The notes: generated by a model from the sequence alone, not told the origin. 64,000 nucleotides of DNA from Clostridium saudiense (GCF_000577815.1 NZ_CBYM010000007.1:62001-126000), one strand, 5' to 3'. Shown: positions 10,604-20,075, numbered from the stretch's first letter. Translations and numbers: made by a program.

Positions 10604-10656
10604 AATATATTTCCTCCTTGAATTTTACATATCTATATTGTAAATTTACTTAATTA

Positions 10657-11253
10657 CTATTTTGCTACAGTAACCATTGAATATCTGATTACTTTATCGC
10701 CTCTCTTATATCCTTTTTGATATACTTGAGCTACATCATTACTTGATAAATTTGCATCTTCAACAACTGAAATTGCTTGATGTAAATTTGGATCAAAACC
10801 ATTAGTTGTATCAATTTCTTCAACACCTAATTTTTCTAAAGAGTTTAAGAATCCTTTTATTGTCATCTCAACGCCTTTTTTAAGATCTTCTACATTTCCA
10901 TCTACTGCTAAAGCTCTTTCTAAATTATCAGCTACAGGAAGCATTTCCTTTAATACATCTGTACAAGCATCTGTATATATTCCTTCCTTTTCCTTAGCCG
11001 TTCTTTTTCTATAATTGTCATACTCAGCAGTTAATCTAAGTAATCTTTCTTTTAAAGCTTCTACTTCATTAGAAAGTTTTTTATTTTCATCTTTCATTTT
11101 TCTTATTAAAGATAAATCATCATTTTCACTATATTCTTCTACGATTTCCTCAGCTTCTGCAGCTTCAGCTTTATCTACATTATCTGTATCTTCTATAACT
11201 GGTTCATTTTCAACGATTATATCTTCATCTTTTATATCTTTATTTTCTTCCAT
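10657..11253 (-). CDS. grpE: Nucleotide exchange factor GrpE
   Basis: GrpE releases ADP from DnaK. I start at ATG 11253 (MEENKDIKDEDI), which has AGAGGTG just upstream. A longer TTG reading would run into the hrcA stop. An acidic N-terminal tail is followed by a long coiled coil (about 60-110, LSNEVEALKERLLRLTAEYD) and the family signature YRKRTAKEKE. The C-terminal beta domain carries YQKGYKRGDKVIRYSMVTVAK-type sequence. The protein has 198 residues and lies 23 bp after hrcA. Confidence 0.96.
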   Translation of the reverse strand: MEENKDIKDEDIIVENEPVIEDTDNVDKAEAAEAEEIVEEYSENDDLSLIRKMKDENKKLSNEVEALKERLLRLTAEYDNYRKRTAKEKEGIYTDACTDVLKEMLPVADNLERALAVDGNVEDLKKGVEMTIKGFLNSLEKLGVEEIDTTNGFDPNLHQAISVVEDANLSSNDVAQVYQKGYKRGDKVIRYSMVTVAK

Positions 11254-11276
11254 CTTTACACCTCTTCTCATTTTAA

Positions 11277-12305
11277 TCAATACTCTTGGTCTTTAAGACT
11301 TTTGTTTAACTCTTTTATAACTTGAGCCATTATAGTAACTACCTTTGAATAATTTATTCTTTGTGGACCAATCAGCCCAATACTTCCAATAGGTCTTCCT
11401 CCTAAAGAATATTCTGCTGTAATTACTGAACACTCCTTAGCTTCCGGAATATAATTTTCATCACCAATTTTTATTGATATATCTCCACTATTCTCTAATA
11501 GTTCTATAACACAATCCTTATTACTTATTAATTGAAGTACTTCCTTTGCCTTTTCAATATCATTATACTCTGGATAATTGAAAAGGTTGGTTGTTCCCTC
11601 AACTACCAAATCTGACTTTGAATTATTATTTAAACTATCATATAAAGCTGGAAGCATTGCATTAAATAAATCATCGAATCCTACTAGTTCATTCTTAAGT
11701 TCATTAATGACTTCTAAATTTATAGCTTCTATTGTCAAATTCTTAAGCTTTGAATTTAATACCTCATTTATTCTAATAAGTTCTTCATTACTTGGTACAT
11801 TATTTACTTTAATTCTATGATTTTTAATAACACCACTATCAGTTACTATTACAGCAATTAAATTAGAATCATCTATTCTTATTAATTGTAGTGATCTTAT
11901 ATAACTTCTCTTCATAGAAGGTGTTTGAACTATACAAGTTAAATTTGTTAACTCTGATAATAAAACACAAGCTTCTTTTAATATTGTATCAACTTCATGC
12001 ATAGCTGAATTAATTAAATATTCTTTAATTCTAAGCTCTTCATCTTTACTAAGCTTTGGTGTTTCCATTAACTTATCAACATATAACCTATATCCCTTAC
12101 TAGAAGGTATTCTTCCTGCTGATGTATGAGGTTGCTCTAAATAACCCATTTCTTCTAAATCCGCCATTTCATTTCTGATGGTTGCAGATCCTACACCTAA
12201 ATCATACTTCTTAGCTATTGTTCTTGATCCAACAGGTTCTCCTGTTACTATATAGTCATTAATAATGGCTTGAAGTATTTTAATTTTTCTTTCATCAATA
12301 GCCAT
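11277..12305 (-). CDS. hrcA: Heat-inducible transcription repressor HrcA
   Basis: HrcA binds CIRCE operators and represses class I heat-shock genes. The winged-helix N-terminus has [34 protein letters not shown]-type sequence, followed by the [16 protein letters not shown] motif; a GAF-like and dimerisation region follows. The ATG at 12305 follows GGGGTG. A longer reading starting inside the CIRCE element at 12332 is not credible. The resulting 342 residues fit the family. As first gene of the operon, it is autoregulated through CIRCE. Confidence 0.97.
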   Translation of the reverse strand: MAIDERKIKILQAIINDYIVTGEPVGSRTIAKKYDLGVGSATIRNEMADLEEMGYLEQPHTSAGRIPSSKGYRLYVDKLMETPKLSKDEELRIKEYLINSAMHEVDTILKEACVLLSELTNLTCIVQTPSMKRSYIRSLQLIRIDDSNLIAVIVTDSGVIKNHRIKVNNVPSNEELIRINEVLNSKLKNLTIEAINLEVINELKNELVGFDDLFNAMLPALYDSLNNNSKSDLVVEGTTNLFNYPEYNDIEKAKEVLQLISNKDCVIELLENSGDISIKIGDENYIPEAKECSVITAEYSLGGRPIGSIGLIGPQRINYSKVVTIMAQVIKELNKSLKDQEY

Positions 12306-12321
12306 TTCATCACCCCTATTG

Positions 12322-12348
12322 TTAGCACTCATTTAACTCGAGTGCTAA
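12322..12348 (-). promoter_or_regulatory. CIRCE operator (HrcA binding site)
   Basis: A perfect TTAGCACTC, 9-bp spacer, GAGTGCTAA, 17 bp upstream of the hrcA start and just downstream of its -10. This is the consensus for HrcA-dependent heat-shock control. Confidence 0.98.
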
Positions 12349-12361
12349 TGACTACATTATC

Positions 12362-12390
12362 AATATATTCTTATTTGTTTTTTTTGTCAA
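12362..12390 (-). promoter_or_regulatory. Sigma-A promoter of hrcA-grpE-dnaK
   Basis: On the minus strand TTGACA, exactly 17 bp, TATATT, immediately upstream of CIRCE. The -35 lies inside the small ORF at 12371-12460. Confidence 0.85.
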
Positions 12391-12460
12391 TTTCATATTT
12401 CTTCAAATTTTCAACTATTTTTTTATATAATTTAGTTTTTTCTTGAATATCTCTTTCCAT
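12371..12460 (-). CDS. Putative 29-residue lysine-rich small protein
   Basis: A short ORF begins ATG GAA AGA GAT after a GAGGAG Shine-Dalgarno about 10 bp upstream. It encodes 29 residues starting MERDIQEKTKLYKKIVENLK and is rich in Lys and Glu, with an amphipathic-helix look. It sits between hemW (stop 12497) and hrcA, and its last third overlaps the hrcA -35 element. No family is recognised. It may be real, a leader-type ORF, or chance. Confidence 0.35.
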   Translation of the reverse strand: MERDIQEKTKLYKKIVENLKKYEIDKKNK

Positions 12461-12496
12461 CTCTATAATACTCCTCTTTTCTTAGTGTTTTATTTT

Positions 12497-13627
12497 TTAC
12501 TTATCTAATATAAAGTCAGACATTACATAATTAGATACTTCTATTCCTTTTGTAGTTAAAAACATATTATTATTATTTAAAATTAATAAACCATCTTTTA
12601 TATTCTTCTCAATGGCTTTGCTATATATACTCCCAATATTTGCACCAAATTTTTTCTTAAACTTTACTAAATCTATACCTTTTAACATTCTTAATCCCAT
12701 GAAAATAAATTCCTCAATTTCATCTTCTATAGAATTAATATGTTCTTCTACAACAACATTCTCATTTTGCTTTATTTTTTTTATATACTTACTAATACTA
12801 CTTTCATTTACTTTTCTTATTCCATTTATATATGAACTACTTGCACATCCAACTCCAATATAATCTTCTAAAGACCAATAAACCTTATTATGTTCACATT
12901 CCATTCCATTTAATGCATAATTAGAAATTTCATATTGATGGTATCCATTTTCTTTTAATATATTCTTAGTTAATTTATCCATAATTCTTTCTTCATCTTC
13001 TGCTGGAAGATTCAACTTATTATTTTCATACATTTTATAAAAAGCTGTTCCCTCTTCTATTATTAAACTATACGCTGAAATATGTTCTGGCTTTAACTTA
13101 CATATTTGATTTAATGTATCTTTCCATAATTCTATCGTTAAATTTGGCAATCCATACATTAAATCCACATTAATATTATTAAATCCAATTTCTCTAGCAA
13201 GATTATAGTTTTCTAAAAATTCACTAAATGTATGAATACGACCAATTTGTTTAAGTAATTTATCATTACATGATTGTAATCCAAAACTTATTCTATTTAC
13301 TCCGTTTTCTTTCATTACCAACAATTTTTCTTTTGATAATGTTCCTGGATTGCATTCCATTGAATACTCAATATTATCCTTAAATTTTAATTTATTTATA
13401 GCTTTTAATAATTTCTTTAATTCTTCAGTTTCTAAATGAGATGGTGTTCCTCCGCCAATAAAAATAGTTTTAATTACATAATCCGAGCATTTTTCATCTA
13501 TTTCCTTAATTAATGCATTTACATACTCCTCTCTATATTGTTCTTTTCCTGCAAATGTAGGGAAATCACAATAAAAACACCTTTGCTTACAAAATGGTAT
13601 ATGTACATATAAACTAATTTCTTTCAT
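12497..13627 (-). CDS. hemW: HemW-type radical SAM protein (heme chaperone)
   Basis: It was formerly annotated as oxygen-independent coproporphyrinogen III oxidase. MKEISLYVHIPFCKQRCFYC gives the radical-SAM Cys13-X3-Cys17-X2-Cys20 triad. IFIGGGTPSHL, SMECNPGTL and SFGLQSCNDKLLKQIGRIH are typical of HemW. HemW binds heme and a [4Fe-4S] cluster and lacks the extra Cys of true HemN. I chose ATG 13627, 8 bp after GGAGG, over a longer in-frame reading, giving 376 residues. It lies between lepA and hrcA, its usual clostridial position. Confidence 0.93.
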   Translation of the reverse strand: MKEISLYVHIPFCKQRCFYCDFPTFAGKEQYREEYVNALIKEIDEKCSDYVIKTIFIGGGTPSHLETEELKKLLKAINKLKFKDNIEYSMECNPGTLSKEKLLVMKENGVNRISFGLQSCNDKLLKQIGRIHTFSEFLENYNLAREIGFNNINVDLMYGLPNLTIELWKDTLNQICKLKPEHISAYSLIIEEGTAFYKMYENNKLNLPAEDEERIMDKLTKNILKENGYHQYEISNYALNGMECEHNKVYWSLEDYIGVGCASSSYINGIRKVNESSISKYIKKIKQNENVVVEEHINSIEDEIEEFIFMGLRMLKGIDLVKFKKKFGANIGSIYSKAIEKNIKDGLLILNNNNMFLTTKGIEVSNYVMSDFILDK

Positions 13628-13784
13628 TATTTCATCCTCCAAGTTATTTAATTTCAAGTGACAAGTAGCAAGTTATATTTAAAACTCATTATAAAGTTTC
13701 TAAAATATATTTATTATTTTATACTAATCTTATTTTTTCAAAAATTCTTACTTCCTGATTATTAACTCATACTTATTATTTAAC

Positions 13785-13814
13785 AAAAAAGACATTGCAA
13801 CTGCAATGTCTTTT
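13785..13814 (-). terminator. Hairpin terminator of lepA
   Basis: AAAAGACATTGCA / TGCAATGTCTTTT with flanking A and T runs, 7 bp beyond the lepA stop. Confidence 0.88.
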
Positions 13815-13820
13815 CCTTTA

Positions 13821-15626
13821 TTAATCTACTTTAAGAACAGCCATGAATGCTTCTTGTGGTACTTCTACAGATCCCACTTGTCTCATTCTCTTCTTACCTT
13901 CTTTTTGCTTTTCAAGAAGCTTCTTCTTTCTTGAAATATCTCCACCATAACATTTAGCAAGTACGTCTTTTCTCATAGCTTTAACTGTTTCTCTAGCTAT
14001 TACTTTAGATCCTACTGCTGCTTGAATTGGAACCTCAAACATTTGTCTTGGAATAATTTCCTTAAGTTTTTCTGCAATTCCTCTTCCTTTATGATAAGCT
14101 CTTTCTTTTGGAACTATCATTGATAAAGCATCAACTATATCTCCATTTAATAATATATCAAGCTTAACAAGCTCTGTTTTTGTATATCCTTTGAATTCGT
14201 AGTCAAATGAAGCATAACCTCTTGTTCTTGATTTTAATGTATCAAAGAAATCATATACTATTTCATTTAATGGCATATCATAGTTAATACAAACTCTTGT
14301 AGTTTCTAGATATTCCATATCTATGAACGTTCCTCTTCTCTCTTGACATAAATCCATTATTGCTCCAACGTAATCAGTTGGTGAAATAATAGATGCTTTA
14401 ACAACTGGCTCTTCCATATAATCAATTTCTGTTGGTTCTGGTAAGTTTGTTGGATTAGTTAAGTCTAAAACTTCTCCATCTGTTTTAGTTACCTTATAAA
14501 CAACGGAAGGAGCTGTTGTTATAATATCTAAATTAAACTCTCTTTCAATTCTTTCTTGAATTATTTCCATATGAAGTAATCCTAAGAATCCACATCTAAA
14601 ACCAAATCCTAAAGCTATAGATGTTTCTGGTTCAAAATCTAAAGCTGCATCATTAATTTGTAATTTTTCTAATGCTTCTTTTAACTCATCATATTTAGCA
14701 CCATCAACTGGATAAATACCTGAATAAACCATAGGTATAGCCTTTTTATATCCTGGCAATGGCTCTGCTGTAGGTCTATCTGCCTCAGTTATAGTATCAC
14801 CAACTCTAGCATCAGCAACATTTTTAATAGATGCTGTTATATATCCAACATCTCCAGCTCTAAGTTCACTAATTGGTAAGAACTTTGGAGTAAATACTCC
14901 TACTTCAGTTACATCATAAATCTTATTAGTTGCCATAAGCTTTATTTTTGTTCCTGGTTTTACAACACCATCTTTAATTCTTACATAACAAACTACACCT
15001 TTATAGCTATCATAATAAGAGTCAAATATTAATGCTTTTAATGGAGCTTCTTCATCTCCTGAAGGTGCTGGTACCTTTTCTACTATTGTTTCTAAAACTT
15101 GCTCAACATTTAATCCAGTTTTTGCTGATATCATAGGTGCATCTTCTGCTTCTATCCCTATAACATCTTCAATTTCTTGCTTAACTTCATCAGGTCTAGC
15201 TGATGCTAAGTCAACCTTATTTATTACTGGTGCAATTTCTAAATCATTATCTAATGCTAAATAGCAGTTTGCTAATGTTTGTGCTTGAATTCCTTGTGTT
15301 GCATCTACTACTAACACTGCACCTTCACAAGCAGCTAAACTTCTTGAAACCTCATATGTAAAGTCTACGTGTCCTGGTGTATCAATTAAGTTTAATATAT
15401 ATTCTTCGCCATCAGCACGTCTATAAATAAGTCTTGCTGCTTGAGACTTAATTGTAATACCCCTTTCCTTTTCGATTTCCATATTATCAAGAACTTGTTC
15501 TTCCATTTCTCTTTGAGTAAGAGTCCCTGTAATTTCTAATAATCTATCCGCTAGGGTTGACTTACCGTGGTCTATATGTGCTACTATTGAAAAGTTTCTA
15601 ATCTTTGATTGTCTATTACTTTGCAT
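13821..15626 (-). CDS. lepA: Elongation factor 4 (LepA), back-translocating GTPase
   Basis: Ribosome-associated GTPase of 601 residues. G-domain motifs are [10 protein letters not shown] (P-loop), RGITIKSQA (switch I), [10 protein letters not shown] and NKVD. EF-G-like domains follow, then the LepA-specific C-terminal domain ending [17 protein letters not shown]. LepA aids elongation or initiation under stress or ionic imbalance. It stands before hemW in the usual clostridial order. Confidence 0.98.
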   Translation of the reverse strand: MQSNRQSKIRNFSIVAHIDHGKSTLADRLLEITGTLTQREMEEQVLDNMEIEKERGITIKSQAARLIYRRADGEEYILNLIDTPGHVDFTYEVSRSLAACEGAVLVVDATQGIQAQTLANCYLALDNDLEIAPVINKVDLASARPDEVKQEIEDVIGIEAEDAPMISAKTGLNVEQVLETIVEKVPAPSGDEEAPLKALIFDSYYDSYKGVVCYVRIKDGVVKPGTKIKLMATNKIYDVTEVGVFTPKFLPISELRAGDVGYITASIKNVADARVGDTITEADRPTAEPLPGYKKAIPMVYSGIYPVDGAKYDELKEALEKLQINDAALDFEPETSIALGFGFRCGFLGLLHMEIIQERIEREFNLDIITTAPSVVYKVTKTDGEVLDLTNPTNLPEPTEIDYMEEPVVKASIISPTDYVGAIMDLCQERRGTFIDMEYLETTRVCINYDMPLNEIVYDFFDTLKSRTRGYASFDYEFKGYTKTELVKLDILLNGDIVDALSMIVPKERAYHKGRGIAEKLKEIIPRQMFEVPIQAAVGSKVIARETVKAMRKDVLAKCYGGDISRKKKLLEKQKEGKKRMRQVGSVEVPQEAFMAVLKVD

Positions 15627-15686
15627 ATATCTTAACTGCTATAAAATTAGCAGCTTCTTCACCCCCATATTGTTAAATCAAGCTAA

Positions 15687-15717
15687 ATTATAACATAGAG
15701 TATAGAGTAAGTGTCAA
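15687..15717 (-). promoter_or_regulatory. Candidate lepA promoter
   Basis: Minus strand TTGACA, 19-bp spacer, TATAAT, about 60 bp before the lepA ATG. Both hexamers are perfect but the spacing is long. The -35 begins inside the hairpin at 15716-15747. Confidence 0.5.
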
Positions 15718-15747
15718 GGATAATAGCATTGAAATGATATTATCCTT
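15716..15747 (-). terminator. Hairpin between the unknown gene and the lepA promoter
   Basis: A 10-bp perfect stem AAGGATAATA / TATTATCCTT with a 12-base loop just past the stop at 15760. There is no U-run after it; the downstream arm runs into the lepA -35 hexamer. Confidence 0.5.
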
Positions 15748-15759
15748 CATTACTACACA

Positions 15760-16209
15760 CTAATTACTATTATTTTTTATAAATTCATCTACACTTTTAT
15801 CAAATTCGCTCTTATTATTATCTTCATTTTTTATATTTTCATTTTTAGTTTTTGTAATTTTAATTATTTTATCCTTTAAACTTGAACAAGTATTACTAAT
15901 ATAACTTCCTAAAGTCTTTATTGAATTAATAAGAAAATTATTATTAGTTAAATTAATTGACTTATCATACACCTTAACTGTAGCAAGGCCATCATTTTTT
16001 TCACCAACATAAATTTTCACAGGACTCTTATCCATTATAAACTCTTGAAAGTCTTCACCAAATTCCGTACTAACAACTTTAAAGTTATCATCAGTAGTTC
16101 CTAATGGTGATAATGATTCAGTATTTACAATATTTATTTTAACAAATCCTATTATCAATAAAATAACCGCTACTAATGGTACAAAATATTTTTTTATCAA
16201 TTTAAACAT
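15760..16209 (-). CDS. Small membrane-anchored protein of unknown function
   Basis: 149 residues from ATG 16209, after the RBS AGGGGGTG. The N-terminus KLIKKYFVPLVAVILLIIGF is one membrane helix with positive-inside flanks. The rest is probably outside and ends in a charged Asn/Lys-rich tail. It lies directly downstream of spoIIP on the same strand, which suggests co-expression during sporulation, but I recognise no family and a sporulation role is inference. A hairpin covers its Shine-Dalgarno. Confidence 0.7.
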   Translation of the reverse strand: MFKLIKKYFVPLVAVILLIIGFVKINIVNTESLSPLGTTDDNFKVVSTEFGEDFQEFIMDKSPVKIYVGEKNDGLATVKVYDKSINLTNNNFLINSIKTLGSYISNTCSSLKDKIIKITKTKNENIKNEDNNKSEFDKSVDEFIKNNSN

Positions 16210-16212
16210 AAA

Positions 16213-16246
16213 AAGCACCCCCTAGTACTTAGCTATAAGGATGCTC
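16213..16246 (-). terminator. Hairpin with U-run overlapping the Shine-Dalgarno of the next gene
   Basis: On the minus strand GAGCATCC pairs with GGGTGCTT (two G-U pairs) and is followed directly by TTTTT and then the ATG at 16209. It looks like an intrinsic terminator after spoIIP and also pairs part of the AGGGGGTG ribosome site. Confidence 0.55.
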
Positions 16247-16274
16247 AATTTTATTTTTTTTATTCAACTATTTA

Positions 16275-17372
16275 CTATTTATTTAAATACTCTGCAATAA
16301 CTCTAGCTAGATATTTTGCACTCAATTTAGCTTCTTGTGCAGTATTAAGATCAGTTCCAAATTCTGTTAATATACATGCCGGACTCAATTTTTGATTAAA
16401 TGTGTTAGAGCCATGATTATATTCATATAATCCCGTACCATCTTTTCCATCTCCCATTAATCCTGGGAAAAGTTCTTCAGAAATAGAAATCATTCCATTT
16501 ACTGCTTCCATCATTTGTGAATAATTAGGTGAATTTTTTGATGTAACAAATAATAATCTTGCTAAACTTTGATCATTTATTACTGTTGTTGTTGCTTCTT
16601 TACTAGGTCCACTATTTCTATGCAAATCTATAATTAACTTTAAATTAGGAAATTGATTTATATAACTTTGAACTGTAGGTTCTGATCTATAATATGACTG
16701 ATCATATGGACTAGTATCATGTATAGTCTTATCATGAATAACTGAAATACCATATCCCTCCTGCAACTCTTGTGCTAATACATCACCTACTCCTACAACA
16801 CTAAAATCTTCTTGTTCTGTATCTGATCCTGCTTCAGCATATCCCTCATGCGTATGGGTATGATAAATTAATATTTCTACATTTGATGCATCTAATGTCT
16901 TTTTTAGAGAAGGATTATATGCCTCACTTGTTTTTTCTAATTCAGCTTTCTCCTCTTCAGTAACTCTAGCTATACTTTCTTCTTTCATCACATATGGTTC
17001 AAAGAAACTAAAAGTAGATTTAGCCTTGGCCCCCGAATCACCAGTATGGTTAGATATTTCTTTAAAAAATGAAACTTCACTTCCAACTATTCCATATGTA
17101 GATATATTATTAAGACCTAACGCTTCTACTATAACTCTTTTTAAACTTACTTTATTTTCCCTATATGCTGTACTATCATATATTTGTGTTTCAACAACTG
17201 GCATTGAATAATTAAGTAACTGCACATATGCTAGTCCACCACGCTCACTATAACTATTTACAACCTTTACTGCTCTTATTGCAAATATAATCATAAGAAC
17301 TAACAATATTATATATCCTATACTAATATGCTTTTTCTTTTTAGCCTTTTTATTACCATTAACCCACTGCAT
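16275..17372 (-). CDS. spoIIP: Stage II sporulation protein P
   Basis: SpoIIP is the amidase/endopeptidase of the DMP machine that thins septal peptidoglycan and drives engulfment. The 365-residue protein has a basic N-terminus and one membrane helix (ISIGYIILLVLMIIFAIRAV). Its catalytic zinc motifs are ILIYHTHTHEGYAEAG and LIIDLHRNSGPSKEATT. The C-terminus contains ACILTEFGTDLNTAQEAKLSA. It is next to gpr, as in other clostridia. Confidence 0.96.
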   Translation of the reverse strand: MQWVNGNKKAKKKKHISIGYIILLVLMIIFAIRAVKVVNSYSERGGLAYVQLLNYSMPVVETQIYDSTAYRENKVSLKRVIVEALGLNNISTYGIVGSEVSFFKEISNHTGDSGAKAKSTFSFFEPYVMKEESIARVTEEEKAELEKTSEAYNPSLKKTLDASNVEILIYHTHTHEGYAEAGSDTEQEDFSVVGVGDVLAQELQEGYGISVIHDKTIHDTSPYDQSYYRSEPTVQSYINQFPNLKLIIDLHRNSGPSKEATTTVINDQSLARLLFVTSKNSPNYSQMMEAVNGMISISEELFPGLMGDGKDGTGLYEYNHGSNTFNQKLSPACILTEFGTDLNTAQEAKLSAKYLARVIAEYLNK

Positions 17373-17449
17373 TGTAAATCCCTCCTCACCCTATATATAT
17401 GGTGGGATTTACATAATTATTAATAATTTTATAAACAAATTGGTTTTAT

Positions 17450-17516
17450 TAGTTAAGAGTTAATAGTTATAAGTTAGTAGTTTAGATACAAACTACCAAC
17501 TTATAACTTCTAACTA
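17450..17516 (-). repeat. Long imperfect inverted repeat between gpr and spoIIP
   Basis: GTTATAAGTTAGTAGTTT pairs with AAACTACCAACTTATAAC through one mismatch, extended by weaker GTTAGAAG-like flanks. It lies just after the gpr stop and may end that transcript, though the U-tail is poor. Similar sequence is scattered in clostridial intergenic regions. Confidence 0.6.
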
Positions 17517-17540
17517 AAAAAGTATTTTTCACTTTTTTCA

Positions 17541-18515
17541 TTAGTTCATGAATTTATTTATCTCTTCCATATCCATATTGGGTTGAATTGCGATATTTAT
17601 TCCATTAGCTATTATTTTAGCTAATGACTCTATTACTGTATCAACCTCCTTTGGAGTAACCATTAAATCCCCAAATGATGGATTTAATATTTCTCTTATA
17701 AGCATATTTTTCTCATTTCTATCTACACTTTTTAGCATATTATAAAACTCTTTTCCTTTTTGTGATTTATTTATTAAGTCATCTAATAATAAATCCATAG
17801 TATCATTTGCTATTGTTGCAGCATCAACTACTGTAGGCACACCTACAGCTAAAACTTTCACTCCTAAACTTTGCTCATTAATTTGCATTCTATGATTTCC
17901 TACACCAGCTCCTGGTGATATTCCTGTATCTCCTATTTGTATTGTTCTATTCACTCTTTCAAGTTTTCTTGAACCTAATGCATCTACACATATAACTAAA
18001 TCTGGCTTTATTCTTTCTACTAATGATTTAATTATTTCTCCGGTTTCAATTCCTGTTATTCCAAGCACACCTGGAGCAATAGCGCATACTGGTCTTACTG
18101 AATCATCAATAGCATCTGGCATTACTTGTTTTAAATGTCGTGTTACCATTATTTTTTCTGCAACTTTTGGTCCTAATGCATCCGGAGTAACATTCCAGTT
18201 TCCTAGTCCAACCACTAATGCTAACTTATCTTCAGAAATATCTACAAGCTTTTTCATTACCCTTCCTACAATTAATGATAATTCATCCATTGATTCGCCA
18301 TCATATGGTGTGAATTCTGGGAAATCTATTGTAATATAATGTCCTTTTGGCTTACCAAGTTCCTTTCCTGCTTCATCACTTTCTATGGTTACTGTAGTAA
18401 TTTTAACCTCCCCTTCCATTTCTTCATCTACTTTTACTCCATCAAGCTCTCTTTTATTTTCTTCTGTATATGCCTGTTTTGCTTCAATTGCAAGGTCTGT
18501 TCTTACATTTATCAT
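17541..18515 (-). CDS. gpr: Spore protease GPR (germination endopeptidase)
   Basis: GPR degrades small acid-soluble spore proteins during germination to free amino acids. The 324-residue protein begins MINVRTDLAIEAKQAY, containing the autoprocessed propeptide boundary. LVVGLGNWNVTPDALGPK, VCAIAPGVLGITGIETGEI, DLVICVDALGSRKLERVNRTI and GISPGAGVGNHR are typical of peptidase family A25. The zymogen is made in the forespore under sigma-G control in known systems. I could not identify a sigma-G promoter with confidence. Confidence 0.97.
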   Translation of the reverse strand: MINVRTDLAIEAKQAYTEENKRELDGVKVDEEMEGEVKITTVTIESDEAGKELGKPKGHYITIDFPEFTPYDGESMDELSLIVGRVMKKLVDISEDKLALVVGLGNWNVTPDALGPKVAEKIMVTRHLKQVMPDAIDDSVRPVCAIAPGVLGITGIETGEIIKSLVERIKPDLVICVDALGSRKLERVNRTIQIGDTGISPGAGVGNHRMQINEQSLGVKVLAVGVPTVVDAATIANDTMDLLLDDLINKSQKGKEFYNMLKSVDRNEKNMLIREILNPSFGDLMVTPKEVDTVIESLAKIIANGINIAIQPNMDMEEINKFMN

Positions 18516-18579
18516 AACGTTCCTCCTAAAATTTCTTAGTCATCAAATTTATTTTCCCAAATAAGTTTTAATTTCATAC

Positions 18580-18608
18580 TTGAACTTAAAAACTTTAGGT
18601 GTTATAAT
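18580..18608 (+). promoter_or_regulatory. Sigma-A promoter of rpsT
   Basis: TTGAAC, exactly 17 bp, TATAAT, about 85 bp upstream of the rpsT start. Confidence 0.85.
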
Positions 18609-18690
18609 ATGATTTGTTGAAAATGAACTCGTACGCAGATTTCCCCAAAAAACTGCAGAGGCCCTATAAAATATCAAGGGGGTGAATTGA

Positions 18691-18954
18691 ATGGCAAACA
18701 TTAAATCAGCAAAGAAAAGAATTAAAGTTACTGAAAAGAAAACTTTACAAAACAGAATGATTAAATCAGCATTAAAAACTGCTATAAAGAAGTTTGAAGC
18801 TGCTGTTGCTGCTAATAACGTTGAAGAAGCTAAAGCTTTATTCGTTAAAGCTGCTAAGTCTTTAGACATGGCTGCTCAAAAAGGTACTGTTCATAAGAAC
18901 ATGGCTGCTAGAAAGAAATCAAGATTAGCTGCAAAGTTAAACGCTATGGCGTAA
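18691..18954 (+). CDS. rpsT: 30S ribosomal protein S20
   Basis: An 87-residue, very basic protein starting [21 protein letters not shown] and containing [21 protein letters not shown], both diagnostic for S20. It binds 16S rRNA early in 30S assembly. Its RBS is AAGGGGGTG. The leader from the promoter at 18580 is about 75 nt and contains C-runs able to pair with the ribosome site. A terminator follows. Confidence 0.99.
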   Translation: MANIKSAKKRIKVTEKKTLQNRMIKSALKTAIKKFEAAVAANNVEEAKALFVKAAKSLDMAAQKGTVHKNMAARKKSRLAAKLNAMA

Positions 18955-18964
18955 TAAAATAAGA

Positions 18965-18995
18965 AGCCGGTGAGTTATCACCGGCTATTATTTTA
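18965..18995 (+). terminator. rpsT terminator
   Basis: AGCCGGTGA / TCACCGGCT stem with GTTA loop, followed by ATTATTTTA. Confidence 0.9.
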
Positions 18996-19024
18996 CACTT
19001 TTTTTATTATGAAAATTTAAAATT

Positions 19025-20056
19025 TTATTTGACCATAAATGTTTTAAATAACATAAGTTCCATTTCCATTTGCTTATCTGTTGTTGATGATTTTAATTTT
19101 GTTTCAGTATTAACACATACTTTAATGAGTTCACTTAACTGTTTTATACTAAACTTAGATGCTTGATTCATTAATTTTTCACATACAAATTGAGGTAATC
19201 TATATTTAGACATAAAGAAATCTAACCTTTTACCTCTTCCTAAATATACTTTTATTTCATATAATCTTTTAAAATGATTCCCTATAGATGAAATAATTAG
19301 CATATGCTGATCTGCTTTAAATAGTAGTTCATCTAATAAATCTATTGCCTTTTCAACTCTTCTTATAGAAATATATTCAACTAAATCAAAAATATCATCT
19401 TCACTTTTATTTTGTATTAATTTATCTATATCTTCCTTAGTTATTTCTCTCCCAATTGCATAACAATCTAATTTATCTACTTCCCTTTTAATAATATCAA
19501 AATTATTTTGAACCTTATCAGCAAAATATCTTAATTGAATTTTACCTATGCTTCTTCCCTTTTCTTTAAATAAATCTTCAACTTTTTTATAATATTTATC
19601 TTTTTTTAGTTTATCACAATGAACAACTTTAACATATTTATCTAAAGTAGATAGCTTTTTATTTTTTTTAGGAGTATCTCTCTTATCATTAAATAAATAA
19701 TACATAATTAGTACTGTATGCTTTGGTAAGTCCTTTATGTATTTTAAAAGTTCTGTATATGTTTTTGCTCCATCTTTATCCGGTTTATCCTTTAGAAAAT
19801 TAGCTCTATATACTAATACAACCTTTTTTTCTCCAAAGAAAGGCAATGTCTCACAAGCATTTTCTATTTCATCAAAAGTAGTTGTTAAACCATCTAATTT
19901 TATAAAATTTAAATCTAAAAAATCTTTATCAACAACCTTCTTAATTATTGGATCAATACTTGATTTAATTAATTCCTCATCTAACCCACAAAATATATAT
20001 CCATTTTCAATATTATTTTTTTTAAGTTCTCCTTCTAGAACATCTATATTAATCAA
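19025..20056 (-). CDS. holA: DNA polymerase III subunit delta
   Basis: Delta opens the beta clamp within the clamp loader. The 343-residue protein has the usual N-terminal pattern (NGYIFCGLDEELIKSSIDPIIKK), LPFFGEKKVVLVYRANFL, and a C-terminal collar with KVQNNFDIIKREVDKL and LRLPQF-like sequence. The start appears to be TTG at 20056, 12 bp after GAGGAG; no in-frame ATG gives a better N-terminus. It follows comEC by 19 bp, a common clostridial pairing. Confidence 0.93.
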   Translation of the reverse strand: MINIDVLEGELKKNNIENGYIFCGLDEELIKSSIDPIIKKVVDKDFLDLNFIKLDGLTTTFDEIENACETLPFFGEKKVVLVYRANFLKDKPDKDGAKTYTELLKYIKDLPKHTVLIMYYLFNDKRDTPKKNKKLSTLDKYVKVVHCDKLKKDKYYKKVEDLFKEKGRSIGKIQLRYFADKVQNNFDIIKREVDKLDCYAIGREITKEDIDKLIQNKSEDDIFDLVEYISIRRVEKAIDLLDELLFKADQHMLIISSIGNHFKRLYEIKVYLGRGKRLDFFMSKYRLPQFVCEKLMNQASKFSIKQLSELIKVCVNTETKLKSSTTDKQMEMELMLFKTFMVK

Positions 20057-20075
20057 TGTTTAATGCCACTCCTCA

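Noticed and set aside
12306-12332. Longer hrcA start at the ATG inside CIRCE
   Set aside because: Translation from within the operator has no Shine-Dalgarno; the ATG at 12305 follows GGGGTG and matches the family N-terminus.
18549-18869. 106-codon minus-strand ORF overlapping rpsT
   Set aside because: It lies antisense to the S20 gene, has no RBS and covers the rpsT promoter and leader; it reflects the codon pattern of rpsT.
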